DNA of 64,000 bases from Candidatus Saccharimonadota bacterium (GTDB lineage Bacteria; Patescibacteriota; Saccharimonadia; Saccharimonadales; UBA4665): contig JARIHC010000004.1 in assembly GCA_029288485.1 (NCBI GenBank), forward strand, positions 1 to 64,000. Reading direction: 5' to 3'. The first letter of the stretch is position 1, and every line of letters begins with the position of its first letter. The notes under the pieces were generated by a model. The model worked only from the letters and a program-made list of their open reading frames with translations. It had not been told where the DNA came from and did not search any database. Positions 1-9,526 of this stretch are shown here, one piece after another. The position numbers and the translations under genes are program-made.

Positions 1-141
1 AACCTAACTGACGTCAGCTACGAAATACGCCATTACAACACCACTGATACTACAGGCGATGTCTCCGGACCTAACGGCGTACCGGATGGCAAAGTAGATA
101 TCTATGACCTGAGTTATATAATTAGGAATTACGGGAATTAG
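1..141 (+). CDS. Partial CDS: C-terminal dockerin-like calcium-binding end of a surface protein
   Basis: The first frame is open from the window edge to a TAG at 139-141, giving the last 46 residues of a protein whose start lies outside. The fragment ends with an acidic Ca-loop-like repeat (G-D-V-S-G-P-N-G-V-P-D-G-K-V-D) followed by I-Y-D-L-S-Y-I-I-R-N-Y-G-N, the pattern of a dockerin type I or related EF-hand-like module. Such modules usually sit at the C-terminus of secreted or cell-surface proteins. The rest of the protein cannot be judged. Its stop codon lies inside the CIRCE operator of the next gene. Confidence 0.6.
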   Translation, partial: NLTDVSYEIRHYNTTDTTGDVSGPNGVPDGKVDIYDLSYIIRNYGN

Positions 142-164
142 CACTCTTGACCTTAGAGTGCTAA
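138..164 (+). promoter_or_regulatory. CIRCE operator (HrcA binding site) of clpC
   Basis: This is a perfect inverted repeat, TTAGCACTC, 9-base spacer, GAGTGCTAA, identical in both arms to the CIRCE consensus bound by the heat-shock repressor HrcA. The spacer begins with TTGACC, which serves as the -35 of the clpC promoter, so HrcA binding would block RNA polymerase directly. hrcA itself is not in the window. A second perfect copy lies before clpP. Confidence 0.95.
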
Positions 165-174
165 CTGCTATAAT
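147..174 (+). promoter_or_regulatory. clpC promoter
   Basis: A -35 TTGACC (147-152) inside the CIRCE spacer is followed after 16 bases by a perfect -10 TATAAT (169-174). Transcription should start near 181, giving a leader of about 40 bases with a Shine-Dalgarno-like AGAAGGGA before the ATG at 222. Confidence 0.85.
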
Positions 175-221
175 GGAAGTTAGCGAATGTAAGTAAGATC
201 TCGCTAGAAGGGAATAAAAAT

Positions 222-2708
222 ATGATGCCAAGTTCCCCTGACTTCCAAGATTTTCTGAACCACTTAACCAACAACGCCTTGCAAAGCTTGAAACATGCCG
301 ATGCTATTGCTCGTAGCTTCGGAAGCGCTTATGTGGGCACAGAACATCTATTGCTTGGCTTGTTGGCACAAGACGGCAGTGTGGGCGCTAAAGTCCTAGA
401 AGGCGCTGGTGTTACTCTGGACAGAGCACGCATGGCGCTTAATATGACTCCAAAAACCTTAGTTATCAACGTAGGCGCTAAAGGGCTCAGCGAAACCGCT
501 AAACTCACCCTTAAAATGGCTTACGATATCGCCCAGGATTATAGTCAGGAATATTGCGGCACGGAACATATTTTATATAGTATTCTCGGTCAAAAGAACG
601 CTCGAGCGACTGTACTGCTGCGCGACATGAATGTCGACGTAGAGGCGTTAATAAACGAACTCGATCAATTTTTTAGTCGCCAGCAATATGAAGAAGGAGA
701 AGCTGGCACGAGTAAAAATAGGCGCGGTGGCAAAAAGGTCAAAAAAACCGCTTTGGATTTCTTTGGTACTGACCTTACTGCTCAGGCCCGCGACAAAAAG
801 CTTGATCCGGTAGTAGGTCGTGATAATCAAATTCGCCGCGTTATAACTATCCTAAATCGGCGCACTAAGAATAATCCGGTTTTAATCGGCGAGCCTGGTG
901 TTGGCAAGACCGCTATAGTAGAAGGCTTAGCTCAGCGCATAGTTGCAGAGGATGTACCGGACAGCTTGCTAGATAAGAGGATCGTTATGCTCGATTTAGC
1001 CGGTATGATTGCCGGCACTAAGTACCGCGGCGAGTTCGAAGAACGGCTTAAGAAAGTTATGTCCGAACTGGAAAAAGATAATCGCACTATCGTTTTTATA
1101 GACGAGCTGCATTTGATAGTTGGTGCTGGGGCTGCTGAGGGTGCTATGGATGCCGGCAATATTCTAAAGCCGGCTCTAGCTCGCGGTAAAATCCAGGTAG
1201 TTGGTGCTACCACTACTGCCGAGTACACTAAGCACATCGAAAAAGATGCTGCCCTAGAGCGACGTTTCCAGCCTATTCAAGTGCCCGAAACTACTCCAAG
1301 CGAAACGCTAGCCATTTTGAAGGGACTTCGGGGCCACTATGAGGATTTTCATGGCGTCAAACTTAGCGATGAAGTTCTAGAAGACGCCGTAAACCTGGCT
1401 AAGCGCTATATAAATGACCGATTTATGCCAGACAAAGCTATTGATCTTATAGACGAAACTGCTGCTCATCTAAGGGTAGATAAGGGTAAAACCAGCCCCG
1501 AAATTCGCCGGTTACAAAAAGAGCTAAAACTGGTCAATACACAAATAGATGAGGCGGTCGACGCTGAAGATTACGAACGGGCCGCCCGCTCTAAGACTAG
1601 AGCGTCGCAAATCAATGACAAGTTAGCCAAAGAGCGCTCCACAGGCAAACAAGCCAGGAAGTTGACAGTGACCAGCGAAGATGTAGCCGATGTAGTATCG
1701 CGCATTACTGGCGTACCGGTAAAAAATGTCATTCGCAGCGAAGCCAAGTATCTGCTTAACCTAGAGAAAGAACTTGGTAAATACATAATTGGCCAGCATG
1801 AAGCCGTTGAAGCGGTAGCGAAGGCAATACGGCGCAACCGCAGCGGTGTCGGTACCGAAAAGCGGCCAATCGGATCATTTATATTTCTTGGGCCTACCGG
1901 TGTAGGCAAGACCGAACTAGCCAGGGTGCTAGCTCGTGAGTTTTTCGGCAGTGAGTCTGCGCTAGTAAAAATTGACATGAGCGAGTTCGGAGAGCATCAT
2001 AATGTGTCCCGTCTGGTGGGGGCGCCAGCCGGCTACGTAGGTTATGATGAAGGTGGCCAGCTGACTGATAAGATTCGCCGCCAACCCTACAGCCTGGTAC
2101 TGTTTGATGAAATTGAAAAAGCTCACCCAGATGTCTTTAATATGCTGCTGCAGCTACTAGAAGACGGCTATATTACCGACGCCAAAGGGCGCCGTATCGA
2201 CTTTACTAATACAATTGTCATCATGACCAGCAATATTGGCGCCGAAAAGTTACAGAAGGAAGCTAACTTTGGCTTCCATGCCACTAAAGCTGATGAGCTT
2301 AAAGACCTAGAAGAGTTGCACGACAGCAATAAAGCGCGTGTCCAGGACGAGCTTAAGAAAATGCTTAGGCCTGAACTATTAAACCGTATTGATAAGACTA
2401 TTGTTTTTCGCGCACTTACCAAGAAAGACATTTACAAAATAATAGATCTGCAAATTAATGAGCTAAAAGATAGGTTGCGCCGCAAAGGTTTAAGTGTCCA
2501 GCTTAATACGGGCGCCAAACAGTACCTGTTAGAGCATGGCTATGATGCTAAAAATGGAGTTCGGCCGCTGAGGCGCCTCATACAGGACACTATTGAGGAC
2601 CATCTAGCATTAGATATGCTTGACGAAAAATACACCAAAGGTGATATTATTCAGGTAGCTCGCAAGGACAGCAAACTGACCTATGCTACCACAAACGAAG
2701 CGCTATAA
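222..2708 (+). CDS. clpC: ATP-dependent Clp protease ATP-binding subunit ClpC
   Basis: HSP100/Clp unfoldase that threads substrates into the ClpP chamber. The 828 residues show the full class I layout: two Clp-N repeats (about 5-150), a first AAA+ domain with Walker A GEPGVGKT at 223-230 and Walker B VFIDELH, a middle region with a UVR-like coiled stretch (about 425-470), and a second AAA+ domain with Walker A GPTGVGKT at 557-564 and the sensor helix [14 protein letters not shown] containing loop (NFGF) in the second domain is the expected ClpP-docking tripeptide. The UVR motif and the CIRCE control point to ClpC rather than ClpA. ATG at 222 or 225 could be the start; both follow the same ribosome-binding site. 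Confidence 0.95.
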   Translation: MMPSSPDFQDFLNHLTNNALQSLKHADAIARSFGSAYVGTEHLLLGLLAQDGSVGAKVLEGAGVTLDRARMALNMTPKTLVINVGAKGLSETAKLTLKMAYDIAQDYSQEYCGTEHILYSILGQKNARATVLLRDMNVDVEALINELDQFFSRQQYEEGEAGTSKNRRGGKKVKKTALDFFGTDLTAQARDKKLDPVVGRDNQIRRVITILNRRTKNNPVLIGEPGVGKTAIVEGLAQRIVAEDVPDSLLDKRIVMLDLAGMIAGTKYRGEFEERLKKVMSELEKDNRTIVFIDELHLIVGAGAAEGAMDAGNILKPALARGKIQVVGATTTAEYTKHIEKDAALERRFQPIQVPETTPSETLAILKGLRGHYEDFHGVKLSDEVLEDAVNLAKRYINDRFMPDKAIDLIDETAAHLRVDKGKTSPEIRRLQKELKLVNTQIDEAVDAEDYERAARSKTRASQINDKLAKERSTGKQARKLTVTSEDVADVVSRITGVPVKNVIRSEAKYLLNLEKELGKYIIGQHEAVEAVAKAIRRNRSGVGTEKRPIGSFIFLGPTGVGKTELARVLAREFFGSESALVKIDMSEFGEHHNVSRLVGAPAGYVGYDEGGQLTDKIRRQPYSLVLFDEIEKAHPDVFNMLLQLLEDGYITDAKGRRIDFTNTIVIMTSNIGAEKLQKEANFGFHATKADELKDLEELHDSNKARVQDELKKMLRPELLNRIDKTIVFRALTKKDIYKIIDLQINELKDRLRRKGLSVQLNTGAKQYLLEHGYDAKNGVRPLRRLIQDTIEDHLALDMLDEKYTKGDIIQVARKDSKLTYATTNEAL

Positions 2709-3690
2709 AACCCAAACAGGCTCACTGAAGACCGCCTTGACTATAGGCGCCACTTTGGCAGCCTGTTTAGTGCTGGTATTGCTAACTATTAATATGCAGC
2801 GAATAACCGATTGGTGGAGGTTGCGCGGTTACCAGCCGCCATCAAGCGTTCAACAGTTGGCAGACCAGGACACCATGACTGATTACACCAGGCACATGTT
2901 TTATTTAAACCGACCGCAGCTCTTGCCATCAGTAAGTAGTTTTAGAAAGCACTGCCCAGAAAACGAAACAACCATAGTTTTGGGATGCTATCATCCGGGC
3001 CAAAATGGTATATTTGTATACCAGGTCAACGACCCGGCGCTTCAAGGCGTCAGCCAAGTTACGGCTGCCCACGAGGTGTTACATGCCATATATGCTAGGT
3101 TAAGCAAGAATGATCGCAACCAGCTCAACAGCCTGCTTAATAATTACTATAAAAACGGTCTGCAGGACGAGCGGGTAAAATCGGAGATTAAGCTTTATCA
3201 ACAAACCGAACCAAAGGACGTATTAGATGAAATGAGTTGTACGTTCGGTACGGAGGTTGCTGATTTACCAGCACCGCTAGAAAATTATTATAGAAAATAT
3301 TTTTCGGATCGGAGTAAGATAGTGGCTTACGAGCAACAATATGAAGCTGCTTTCACGGCTCGCCAGTCTAAGATAAAACAATACGATCAGCAGCTAGCCG
3401 CAATTAAACAACAGATTGATAGTCTCCAGTCTACTCTGACAAGCGAGAAAAGTCAGCTTAATGACGCACAGAACCAATTAAAAGCAATGTTAGCGTCCGG
3501 TCAAACCGAGGAGTACAATGCGACTGTCCCTGCCTATAATAATCGAGTCAACCAGTACAACGACGGTGTAGCTGACTTAAAGCAACGGATAAGCCAATAT
3601 AACCAGTTGGTGCAGACACGCAACGAAGTAGCCAGCGAGCTAACCACACTAGATAAAGCACTAGATACACGTCTATCACCTAGAAATTAA
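2683..3690 (+). CDS. Membrane-anchored HEXXH-motif protein with C-terminal coiled coil
   Basis: Not assigned to a named family. The 335-residue protein has a short basic N-terminus, one transmembrane segment at about 17-37, then an extracytoplasmic domain with H130-E-V-L-H134 in the context TAAHEVLHAIY, the signature of a zinc metallopeptidase helix. A possible third ligand (Glu in GTEV, near residue 191) lies about 57 residues downstream, next to a cysteine. Residues about 215-330 are rich in Q, K, E and S with coiled-coil spacing. The ATG lies inside the end of clpC (26-base overlap), and the membrane helix requires a start close to this point. The two genes are therefore probably translationally coupled, which suggests a role in envelope protein quality control. 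That role is inference. Confidence 0.6.
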   Translation: MLPQTKRYKTQTGSLKTALTIGATLAACLVLVLLTINMQRITDWWRLRGYQPPSSVQQLADQDTMTDYTRHMFYLNRPQLLPSVSSFRKHCPENETTIVLGCYHPGQNGIFVYQVNDPALQGVSQVTAAHEVLHAIYARLSKNDRNQLNSLLNNYYKNGLQDERVKSEIKLYQQTEPKDVLDEMSCTFGTEVADLPAPLENYYRKYFSDRSKIVAYEQQYEAAFTARQSKIKQYDQQLAAIKQQIDSLQSTLTSEKSQLNDAQNQLKAMLASGQTEEYNATVPAYNNRVNQYNDGVADLKQRISQYNQLVQTRNEVASELTTLDKALDTRLSPRN

Positions 3691-3775
3691 AACCTTATTA
3701 AATGCAGGTGTTTTGTGGGCTACTTAGCTTACAAAATGCTACACTTTTAGTAATGGTCAATGAGAACGGAAAAGC

Positions 3776-5125
3776 ATGGCTAAAAAGATAGCCGCGCGTT
3801 ATGTATGCAGTAATTGCGGTGCCGTATCTAGTAGCTGGAGCGGCAAGTGTTTGCAGTGTGGTGAGTGGAATACGGTTCAGGAAGAGTTGAGTGTTGAATC
3901 GGTAGCTGGCAGCGTGGCTACTGGTAAGACGCTAAAACCGCAGTCAGTAGGCAAGTCTGTTAAAAGCGATCACCGACGGCTAGGAAGCGGTATATCCGAC
4001 GTTGACACAGTTTTTGGCGGCGGAATCGTTGCCGGCAGCGTGAATTTGCTAGCTGGGCAGCCGGGGATTGGTAAAAGCACTTTGTTGCTGCAGCTTGCGT
4101 ATGCAGTGGCAGCTAAAGTCCCAGTACTTTACGTTAGCGGTGAAGAGTCGGTGCATCAAGTAGGGTTAAGAGCGAAGCGGCTTGGTGCTGTGCGGCCTGA
4201 GCTACAGCTTGCAACCAGTAATTCTGCAGATGATATAGCAGCTACGATTGCTAGCAGCAAATATCGATTAGTGGTAGTTGACTCCATCCAGACTCTCAGC
4301 TGCGGTGCTGTTAGTTCGGCGGCCGGAAGCGTTTCTCAGATTACCAATAGTACACGGTTGCTGTCGCTTGCAGCTAAACAGTCTAACACTGCTCTGCTAT
4401 TAGTTGGGCATGTTACCAAGGAAGGCTCAATAGCCGGTCCGAAGGTTTTAGAACACGTTGTGGATGTAGTTTTGCAACTGGAGGGCGACAGATACGGCGG
4501 CTTTAAGGTTCTAAGGGCGGTCAAGAATCGCTTTGGGTCAACTGACGAGGCTGGTATTTTTGAGATGGTAGACCAAGGTCTCCAGACAGTAGCTAATCCT
4601 TCAGCTGCATTACTGGCCGAGAGGCAAGTTACCGACGGGTCAGTGGTTTTAGCGACTCTGGAGGGCACCAGACCGGTATTAGTAGAAGTTCAAGCTTTGG
4701 TTAACCGGACTAGCTACGGATACCCCAAGCGTACAGCTAGCGGATTTGACTTAAATCGTCTTAATTTACTAGTTGCCATGCTTGAGCGGCGCACTAAGCT
4801 AAGACTTGCTGAATATGACATTTATATCAACATCGTCGGCGGCATTCAGATCCGCGAGCCAGCTGCGGACTTAGCGGTCTGTATGGCTATTGGTTCTGCC
4901 GCCAAGGGCCTCCAGCTTAAGAAAAACGCCGTTGTTTTTGGCGAAGTTGGCTTATCTGGCGAGGTTCGCCATGTGCCATATATTGAAAAAAGATTAGCCG
5001 AAGCCAAAAAACTTGGCTTTGAGGGCGCAATTGGCCCTACTCAAAAGTCTGGCAAGAAAGCTGCTGGACTATACGGCATCAGCAATGTGCGCAGTGCTCT
5101 AAATCAATTTCTTGAAGAAGACTAG
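3776..5125 (+). CDS. radA: DNA repair protein RadA
   Basis: RecA-like branch-migration helicase acting in recombinational repair. The 449 residues contain the N-terminal C4 zinc ribbon (CSNCG and CLQCG), Walker A GQPGIGKST at 94-102, the RadA-specific KNRFG motif at 250-254, and a C-terminal Lon-protease-like domain without an obvious Ser-Lys catalytic pair. An extended -10 (TG-C-TACACT, 3737-3745) lies 30 bases upstream, with GGAAA before the ATG. This zinc site is intact, in contrast to the zinc-free transcription and ribosomal proteins elsewhere in the window. The gene converges on the penicillin-binding protein gene with 9 bases between stops. Confidence 0.95.
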   Translation: MAKKIAARYVCSNCGAVSSSWSGKCLQCGEWNTVQEELSVESVAGSVATGKTLKPQSVGKSVKSDHRRLGSGISDVDTVFGGGIVAGSVNLLAGQPGIGKSTLLLQLAYAVAAKVPVLYVSGEESVHQVGLRAKRLGAVRPELQLATSNSADDIAATIASSKYRLVVVDSIQTLSCGAVSSAAGSVSQITNSTRLLSLAAKQSNTALLLVGHVTKEGSIAGPKVLEHVVDVVLQLEGDRYGGFKVLRAVKNRFGSTDEAGIFEMVDQGLQTVANPSAALLAERQVTDGSVVLATLEGTRPVLVEVQALVNRTSYGYPKRTASGFDLNRLNLLVAMLERRTKLRLAEYDIYINIVGGIQIREPAADLAVCMAIGSAAKGLQLKKNAVVFGEVGLSGEVRHVPYIEKRLAEAKKLGFEGAIGPTQKSGKKAAGLYGISNVRSALNQFLEED

Positions 5126-5134
5126 GTTTCAATT

Positions 5135-8101
5135 TTAGGGGGTTCCGGCCGCTACGCAGTTAGGCGGCGTTCCGGTTTGCCCGTCGGGGCAAGTTGGAGC
5201 AGTAGCGTAGGCAATTGGCACGCTGCTGCTGCCAGAGTAGAGAACACTATCAGTAACCGTTACGCTTAAAGTTCCGTTCCCGCTAGATGTTGGCGTATAT
5301 GTAAATGAAACCGTGGAGGGCGAACTGGCTACTCGTTGCGTTTTAATTGCGTGTCCGTTCAAGGAGAAGGTCATTGTGCCCGGATATTGAGCATACTGCG
5401 GGTCATTAAGCTGATGAGTGCCCTGTGTGACGGTGGCCGTTATAGTACAGGTTGTTTGACAGGTAATAGCGTTGCCGCCGTTAACTGTAACGGTGGGCGG
5501 ACTGTCGTTGCAATTATGTATGTCGTCGCTAGCTGATGCGCTGTTCGTGCTTTTACTGTTGCTGCCGCCATGACCTATATTGGCTACACCACCCTTAAAG
5601 ATGTCGACATTCCAAGAGGCAACGTTGGCGTTATAAACATACTCTTTGGCAGCCGAAGGTGTGCAGCTAGTGGCTAGCTTCCCGGACACCTTATCAATAG
5701 TGGCCGAAGTGTTCTTGCCGGAACTGCCGCCGCCAACGTACCACGAGGGATATAGATCGGTGGATGGGCTTGGTTCTTGGTCGCCAAAGTGAATATGATT
5801 GCGAACTATAAAGGCCGAAGCTACCTTGATGTCTTTAGGCTGTGTCCAATTCGAGGCTTTAAGGTCTTTGTGGGCATATTCCATCATATTGCGCGTTAAC
5901 GGTTCAGTCAGATATTCCATAGACGTGTTGAGCTCAACGTTACGTGTGTGGTTACCGACCCATGAAACCACCGCATATTTGGTAGACCAACTGGTCATCA
6001 GGCCATCGAAGCCATTGTTAGTGGTACCGGTCTTAACTGCGAAGTTCCATCCGTTATAGCGCTGGAACTTGTATCCGCCGTAACAGGTGTAATTGTTACA
6101 GTTGCCGGGCAAATAGCTAGCTCTTGGGTCGCTGGCCATATTGTTAACGATATAGGCCGAATCTTGTTTAACTACTTGTTTGCCTATCGGCTGTTTCCAT
6201 TGGTAAACGTTTTTGTCGGCAGAATCAGTAATTTTTAGTATATAGGTGCGCGGAATAGCTTTACCTAAACGCCCTAGGGTCGCTAAGCCGTTTACATGAT
6301 CATCTAGGTGTAAGTATGCGCCATCACCTATGGCAGAGGCGCCGTAACACTGGGTTGTCTTAGTAAGGCCGGCATCAGAGTAACAGTTGTAGCTACTCTT
6401 GTGCTTAGACTGGTAGTATTGATTGTCCATCATCGCGGACGCAGTGCTAATTACTTTGTTGACGGATTTAGTGTATGGGCTTTTATCTCCAGGTACCGCT
6501 TCAAGCATAGATTTGACTGCTGGCACGTTGCGGGAACCGCCCAGAGCGTAACGCAGTGTTATCGGTCCAGGATATTGGAAATCGTAATCTTCTAGGCAGT
6601 TACCCTGTCCCTTTGGTGGCGGCAGACCTTTGTTGGTGCATGGGTAGCCGGGTAGAACTGTCTGAGAGTCATATAGCACTGAACCAGCGCCAACATTGTT
6701 ATTGTTATTTATAAAGGTTGTGTAATCATACGGCTTAAAGCTTGATCCCGGCGGTATTAATATGCCTGCACCATAGTTGTTCTGGCCGTGATCCGGGTCG
6801 TTAAAGTTAGTGCCGCCCACTAATGCCATCATTTGGCCGGTTGGCACATCCTCCATAACTAGCGCTTCCTCGTCTGCGCCATAACGTTTAATATTTGAGA
6901 TATTAGATTGCACTAGCTGCTCTGCCTTAGTTTGCATATCCATATTAAGCGTAGTAATAACTTTCCAGCCTCCTCGTTGGACAGTGGCAGCTCCGTAGGT
7001 TTGCTCTAGTTCCTGTTTGGCGGCTAGTACAAAGTAAGGCGCCTGAATACCCTGATACTTAGGTGCTTGCTGGTGTATTTGCGCCAACACATTTACTTGT
7101 TTGGCTTCGTCGGCTTGCTGCTTGGTTATATAGCCCTGCTGAACCATCAGATCTAAAATGTGTTCCTGGCGTCCTATAAGCGCTTGCTCGTTAAAGGTGT
7201 TTTCGGTCACTGAGGGGTTAAACTGGCGGCTTGCGTAAGGTGAATAGTAGCTTGGTGCCTGGGGTATGGCGGCCAGCATAGTGGCCTGGGCCAAAGTAAG
7301 GTCCTTGGCGTCAGTTTGGAAGTAATCGCGGGCGGCGCTTTCCACGCCGTATTCAACACCTCCGTAGGGAGCAATATTCAGGTAACCGGTCAAGATGTCC
7401 TTCTTAGAATATTCGCGCTCTAGTTCCACGGCCAGAATTAGTTCTTTAACTTTTCTAGTAATAGTTCGGTTAGTAGTCCAGTTTTCGTTGAGTTTTACTA
7501 GCTGCTGCGTAATGGTAGAACCACCTTGCACTGTGCCGCCGCCTCCGCCAAAGACGTCATGGGCGCCAGCTCGCATAATACCGCGCACATCGAAAGCGCC
7601 GTGTTTGTAAAAGTCCTTGTCTTCTACGGCCACTGTGGCTTGTTTCATATAAGGAGATATCTGGTCGTCTTGGACAGGAATTCTTTTAACGGCGTCGTAG
7701 TCTTGCCATAGTACAGTTTGGCCGGTGCGATCATAGTAGGTAATGCTGCCGCCTAAGTTGTCGCCGGAGATGTCTTTAATCTTTGGCAAATCCTTGCGGA
7801 AGTAAGCAAATAAACCGATAGTTAAGAAAAAACCCAGAACAATAGACACGCCAACGATCTTAAGAGCCATAATGCCGCCCTCGCGACTAAACCAGTAAGC
7901 GGCCAGGTGTTTAGGCTGTAAACGATAAGCTAGCCGCTTGAGACGGCCTTTGGGCAAAGTGCTTAAATAGGTGGCTCGATCAGCAGCTCGTGCAGCTCTA
8001 GCCGCCTTGACCCGGTCGCTAAGCGAGCGGTTTAAAGGTAGAGTTTTACCACTTCTAGTAGTGATGCTGTTTCGAGACCGTCGGTTACGTCTGGGGCTCA
8101 T
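5135..8101 (-). CDS. Class A penicillin-binding protein (PBP1A-like glycosyltransferase/transpeptidase)
   Basis: Bifunctional peptidoglycan synthase of 988 residues. A basic cytoplasmic N-terminus (1-75) precedes one transmembrane helix at about 79-100, then a GT51 glycosyltransferase domain with the EDKDFYKHGAFD motif (160-171) and GGSTITQQLVK (about 193-203). The transpeptidase domain carries all three penicillin-binding motifs: S453-S-F-K456, S523-R-N525 and K690-T-G692. The last 200 residues form a Ser/Thr/Gly-rich linker and an Ig-like beta-rich tail with paired cysteines, probably exported and wall-associated. The ATG at 8101 has AAGGGAGATC 13 bases upstream. Confidence 0.93.
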   Translation of the reverse strand: MSPRRNRRSRNSITTRSGKTLPLNRSLSDRVKAARAARAADRATYLSTLPKGRLKRLAYRLQPKHLAAYWFSREGGIMALKIVGVSIVLGFFLTIGLFAYFRKDLPKIKDISGDNLGGSITYYDRTGQTVLWQDYDAVKRIPVQDDQISPYMKQATVAVEDKDFYKHGAFDVRGIMRAGAHDVFGGGGGTVQGGSTITQQLVKLNENWTTNRTITRKVKELILAVELEREYSKKDILTGYLNIAPYGGVEYGVESAARDYFQTDAKDLTLAQATMLAAIPQAPSYYSPYASRQFNPSVTENTFNEQALIGRQEHILDLMVQQGYITKQQADEAKQVNVLAQIHQQAPKYQGIQAPYFVLAAKQELEQTYGAATVQRGGWKVITTLNMDMQTKAEQLVQSNISNIKRYGADEEALVMEDVPTGQMMALVGGTNFNDPDHGQNNYGAGILIPPGSSFKPYDYTTFINNNNNVGAGSVLYDSQTVLPGYPCTNKGLPPPKGQGNCLEDYDFQYPGPITLRYALGGSRNVPAVKSMLEAVPGDKSPYTKSVNKVISTASAMMDNQYYQSKHKSSYNCYSDAGLTKTTQCYGASAIGDGAYLHLDDHVNGLATLGRLGKAIPRTYILKITDSADKNVYQWKQPIGKQVVKQDSAYIVNNMASDPRASYLPGNCNNYTCYGGYKFQRYNGWNFAVKTGTTNNGFDGLMTSWSTKYAVVSWVGNHTRNVELNTSMEYLTEPLTRNMMEYAHKDLKASNWTQPKDIKVASAFIVRNHIHFGDQEPSPSTDLYPSWYVGGGSSGKNTSATIDKVSGKLATSCTPSAAKEYVYNANVASWNVDIFKGGVANIGHGGSNSKSTNSASASDDIHNCNDSPPTVTVNGGNAITCQTTCTITATVTQGTHQLNDPQYAQYPGTMTFSLNGHAIKTQRVASSPSTVSFTYTPTSSGNGTLSVTVTDSVLYSGSSSVPIAYATAPTCPDGQTGTPPNCVAAGTP

Positions 8102-8114
8102 GTATTTATTTAAT

Positions 8115-8150
8115 GATCTCCCTTATGGCAAATACTTCCTGCTCATTATA
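8115..8150 (-). promoter_or_regulatory. Promoter -10 and ribosome-binding site of the penicillin-binding protein gene
   Basis: On the minus strand a perfect -10 TATAAT occupies 8150-8145, and the Shine-Dalgarno sequence AAGGGAG lies at 8124-8118 before the ATG at 8101. No good -35 is visible 16-18 bases upstream. This gene therefore has a leader of about 38 bases with a ribosome-binding site, unlike the divergent tyrS. Confidence 0.6.
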
Positions 8151-8209
8151 GCAAAAGCTAACATAAATATATCCACATTTTTATTAAGGTGTTTCAGCTG
8201 ATGCTCAGC

Positions 8210-8239
8210 TTGGTGAACACCTTGGCGGTAAGCTATAAT
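8210..8239 (+). promoter_or_regulatory. tyrS promoter, predicted leaderless
   Basis: TTGGTG (8210-8215), an 18-base spacer and TATAAT (8234-8239). Only six bases separate the -10 from ATG 8246, so the predicted transcription start coincides with the start codon. This decides the start of tyrS at 8246 against an in-frame ATG at 8189, which lies upstream of the promoter. Confidence 0.75.
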
Positions 8240-8245
8240 TGCCCT

Positions 8246-9493
8246 ATGACACTTTCTGAAGAGCTCGACTGGCGAGGTTTTGTAAACCAAACTACGCTAA
8301 CTGATATCAGCCAGCTAAACAATAAGTCTCTCACTTTTTACTGGGGCGTGGACCCAAGCGCCAACTCTATGACTATCGGTAATCTGGCGGCGGCTATGAT
8401 GGTGAAATGTTTTATCAAGCACGGCCAGAAGGCAATATTGCTCGTTGGCGGAGCAACTGGTTTAATTGGCGACCCTGACGGCAAAGCCGATGAACGCAGT
8501 CTAAAATCGCCCGAAGAGATTTCAGCCAACAGCCAAGCTATTGCCGATCAATACCATCAGCTATTTGGCGCACATGATTTTGAGCTAGTCAACAACATAG
8601 ACTGGTTTCAAGGTACTGGGTATTTAGACTTCTTACGTGAGGTAGGCAAGCATGTGCCAATGCGCCAGATGATGGCCCGCGACTTTATTCAAAAGCGCTT
8701 GAGCGAACACGGCGGAGGTATTAGCTATGCCGAATTTAGTTACGTTTTAATTCAGGCTTATGATTTTTTGCACCTCCACCGTGAAAAAGGCGTTTCGCTA
8801 CAGGTTTGCGGTTCTGACCAGTGGGGCAACAGTATAGCTGGCGTAGATTTAGTGCGTCGTAAAACCGGTGACGAGGTACATGTTTTCTCAAGCCCACTGA
8901 TTCTCAATAAGACAACAGGCAAAAAATTTGGCAAGAGCGAAGAAGGTGCAGTGTGGCTGGATGCTAACCGCACTAGCGTTTACCAGTTCTACCAGTTTTG
9001 GCTTAATGCTGATGATGAGGGCGTCGAGAGTTACTTAAAGATTTTTACTGAACTGGATAAACCGCAAATTGACAAAATTATGAGTGACTTTAATGAAAAT
9101 CGCGGCCAGCGAGCAGCTCAAAAAACGCTTGCGTTTGAGGCCACAAAACTAGTTCATGGATTGAATGCAGCAGAAAGCCAGAAAAAGATCGCAAATGTTC
9201 TTTTTGATTCTGAAGATGCGCTAGAGCTAGGTCCGAATGAGTTTGCCAGTTTAAAGGCAGAACTGCCTGTTGCAACTGTTCCTAAAGTGTTGGAAGCGAA
9301 GGATATTATAGAGGCGCTAGTTGAAACAAAGCTTGCGGCATCTAAGACCGAAGCGCGCCACTTTATAGAAAGCGGCTCCATATATATTAATAACGAAAAA
9401 ATGCCTCATAATTTTCATTTTGACGCTGGCTCGCGCAGTGCCGTTATGATCCGCCGAGGCAAAAACAACTTTGCAGTGCTGGAGCTTGGATAA
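8246..9493 (+). CDS. tyrS: Tyrosyl-tRNA synthetase
   Basis: Class I aminoacyl-tRNA synthetase that charges tRNA-Tyr. The 415 residues show the Rossmann catalytic core with a HIGH-type signature around ANSMTIGN, the tyrosine pocket region (SYVLIQAYDF, GSDQWGN), the signature loop K227-F-G-K-S231, and a C-terminal S4 RNA-binding domain (SKTEARHFIESG). The start at 8246 gives MTLSEELDWRG, the usual N-terminus of bacterial TyrRS, and fits the leaderless promoter. The ORF can be extended 19 codons upstream, but that part lies before the promoter. Confidence 0.95.
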   Translation: MTLSEELDWRGFVNQTTLTDISQLNNKSLTFYWGVDPSANSMTIGNLAAAMMVKCFIKHGQKAILLVGGATGLIGDPDGKADERSLKSPEEISANSQAIADQYHQLFGAHDFELVNNIDWFQGTGYLDFLREVGKHVPMRQMMARDFIQKRLSEHGGGISYAEFSYVLIQAYDFLHLHREKGVSLQVCGSDQWGNSIAGVDLVRRKTGDEVHVFSSPLILNKTTGKKFGKSEEGAVWLDANRTSVYQFYQFWLNADDEGVESYLKIFTELDKPQIDKIMSDFNENRGQRAAQKTLAFEATKLVHGLNAAESQKKIANVLFDSEDALELGPNEFASLKAELPVATVPKVLEAKDIIEALVETKLAASKTEARHFIESGSIYINNEKMPHNFHFDAGSRSAVMIRRGKNNFAVLELG

Positions 9494-9526
9494 TTAGTTA
9501 AGGTTGATATACTAAGGAAGAATTTT

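Noticed and set aside
8189-8245. 19-codon N-terminal extension of TyrRS
   Set aside because: It lies upstream of and across the tyrS promoter, and ATG 8246 gives the usual TyrRS N-terminus.
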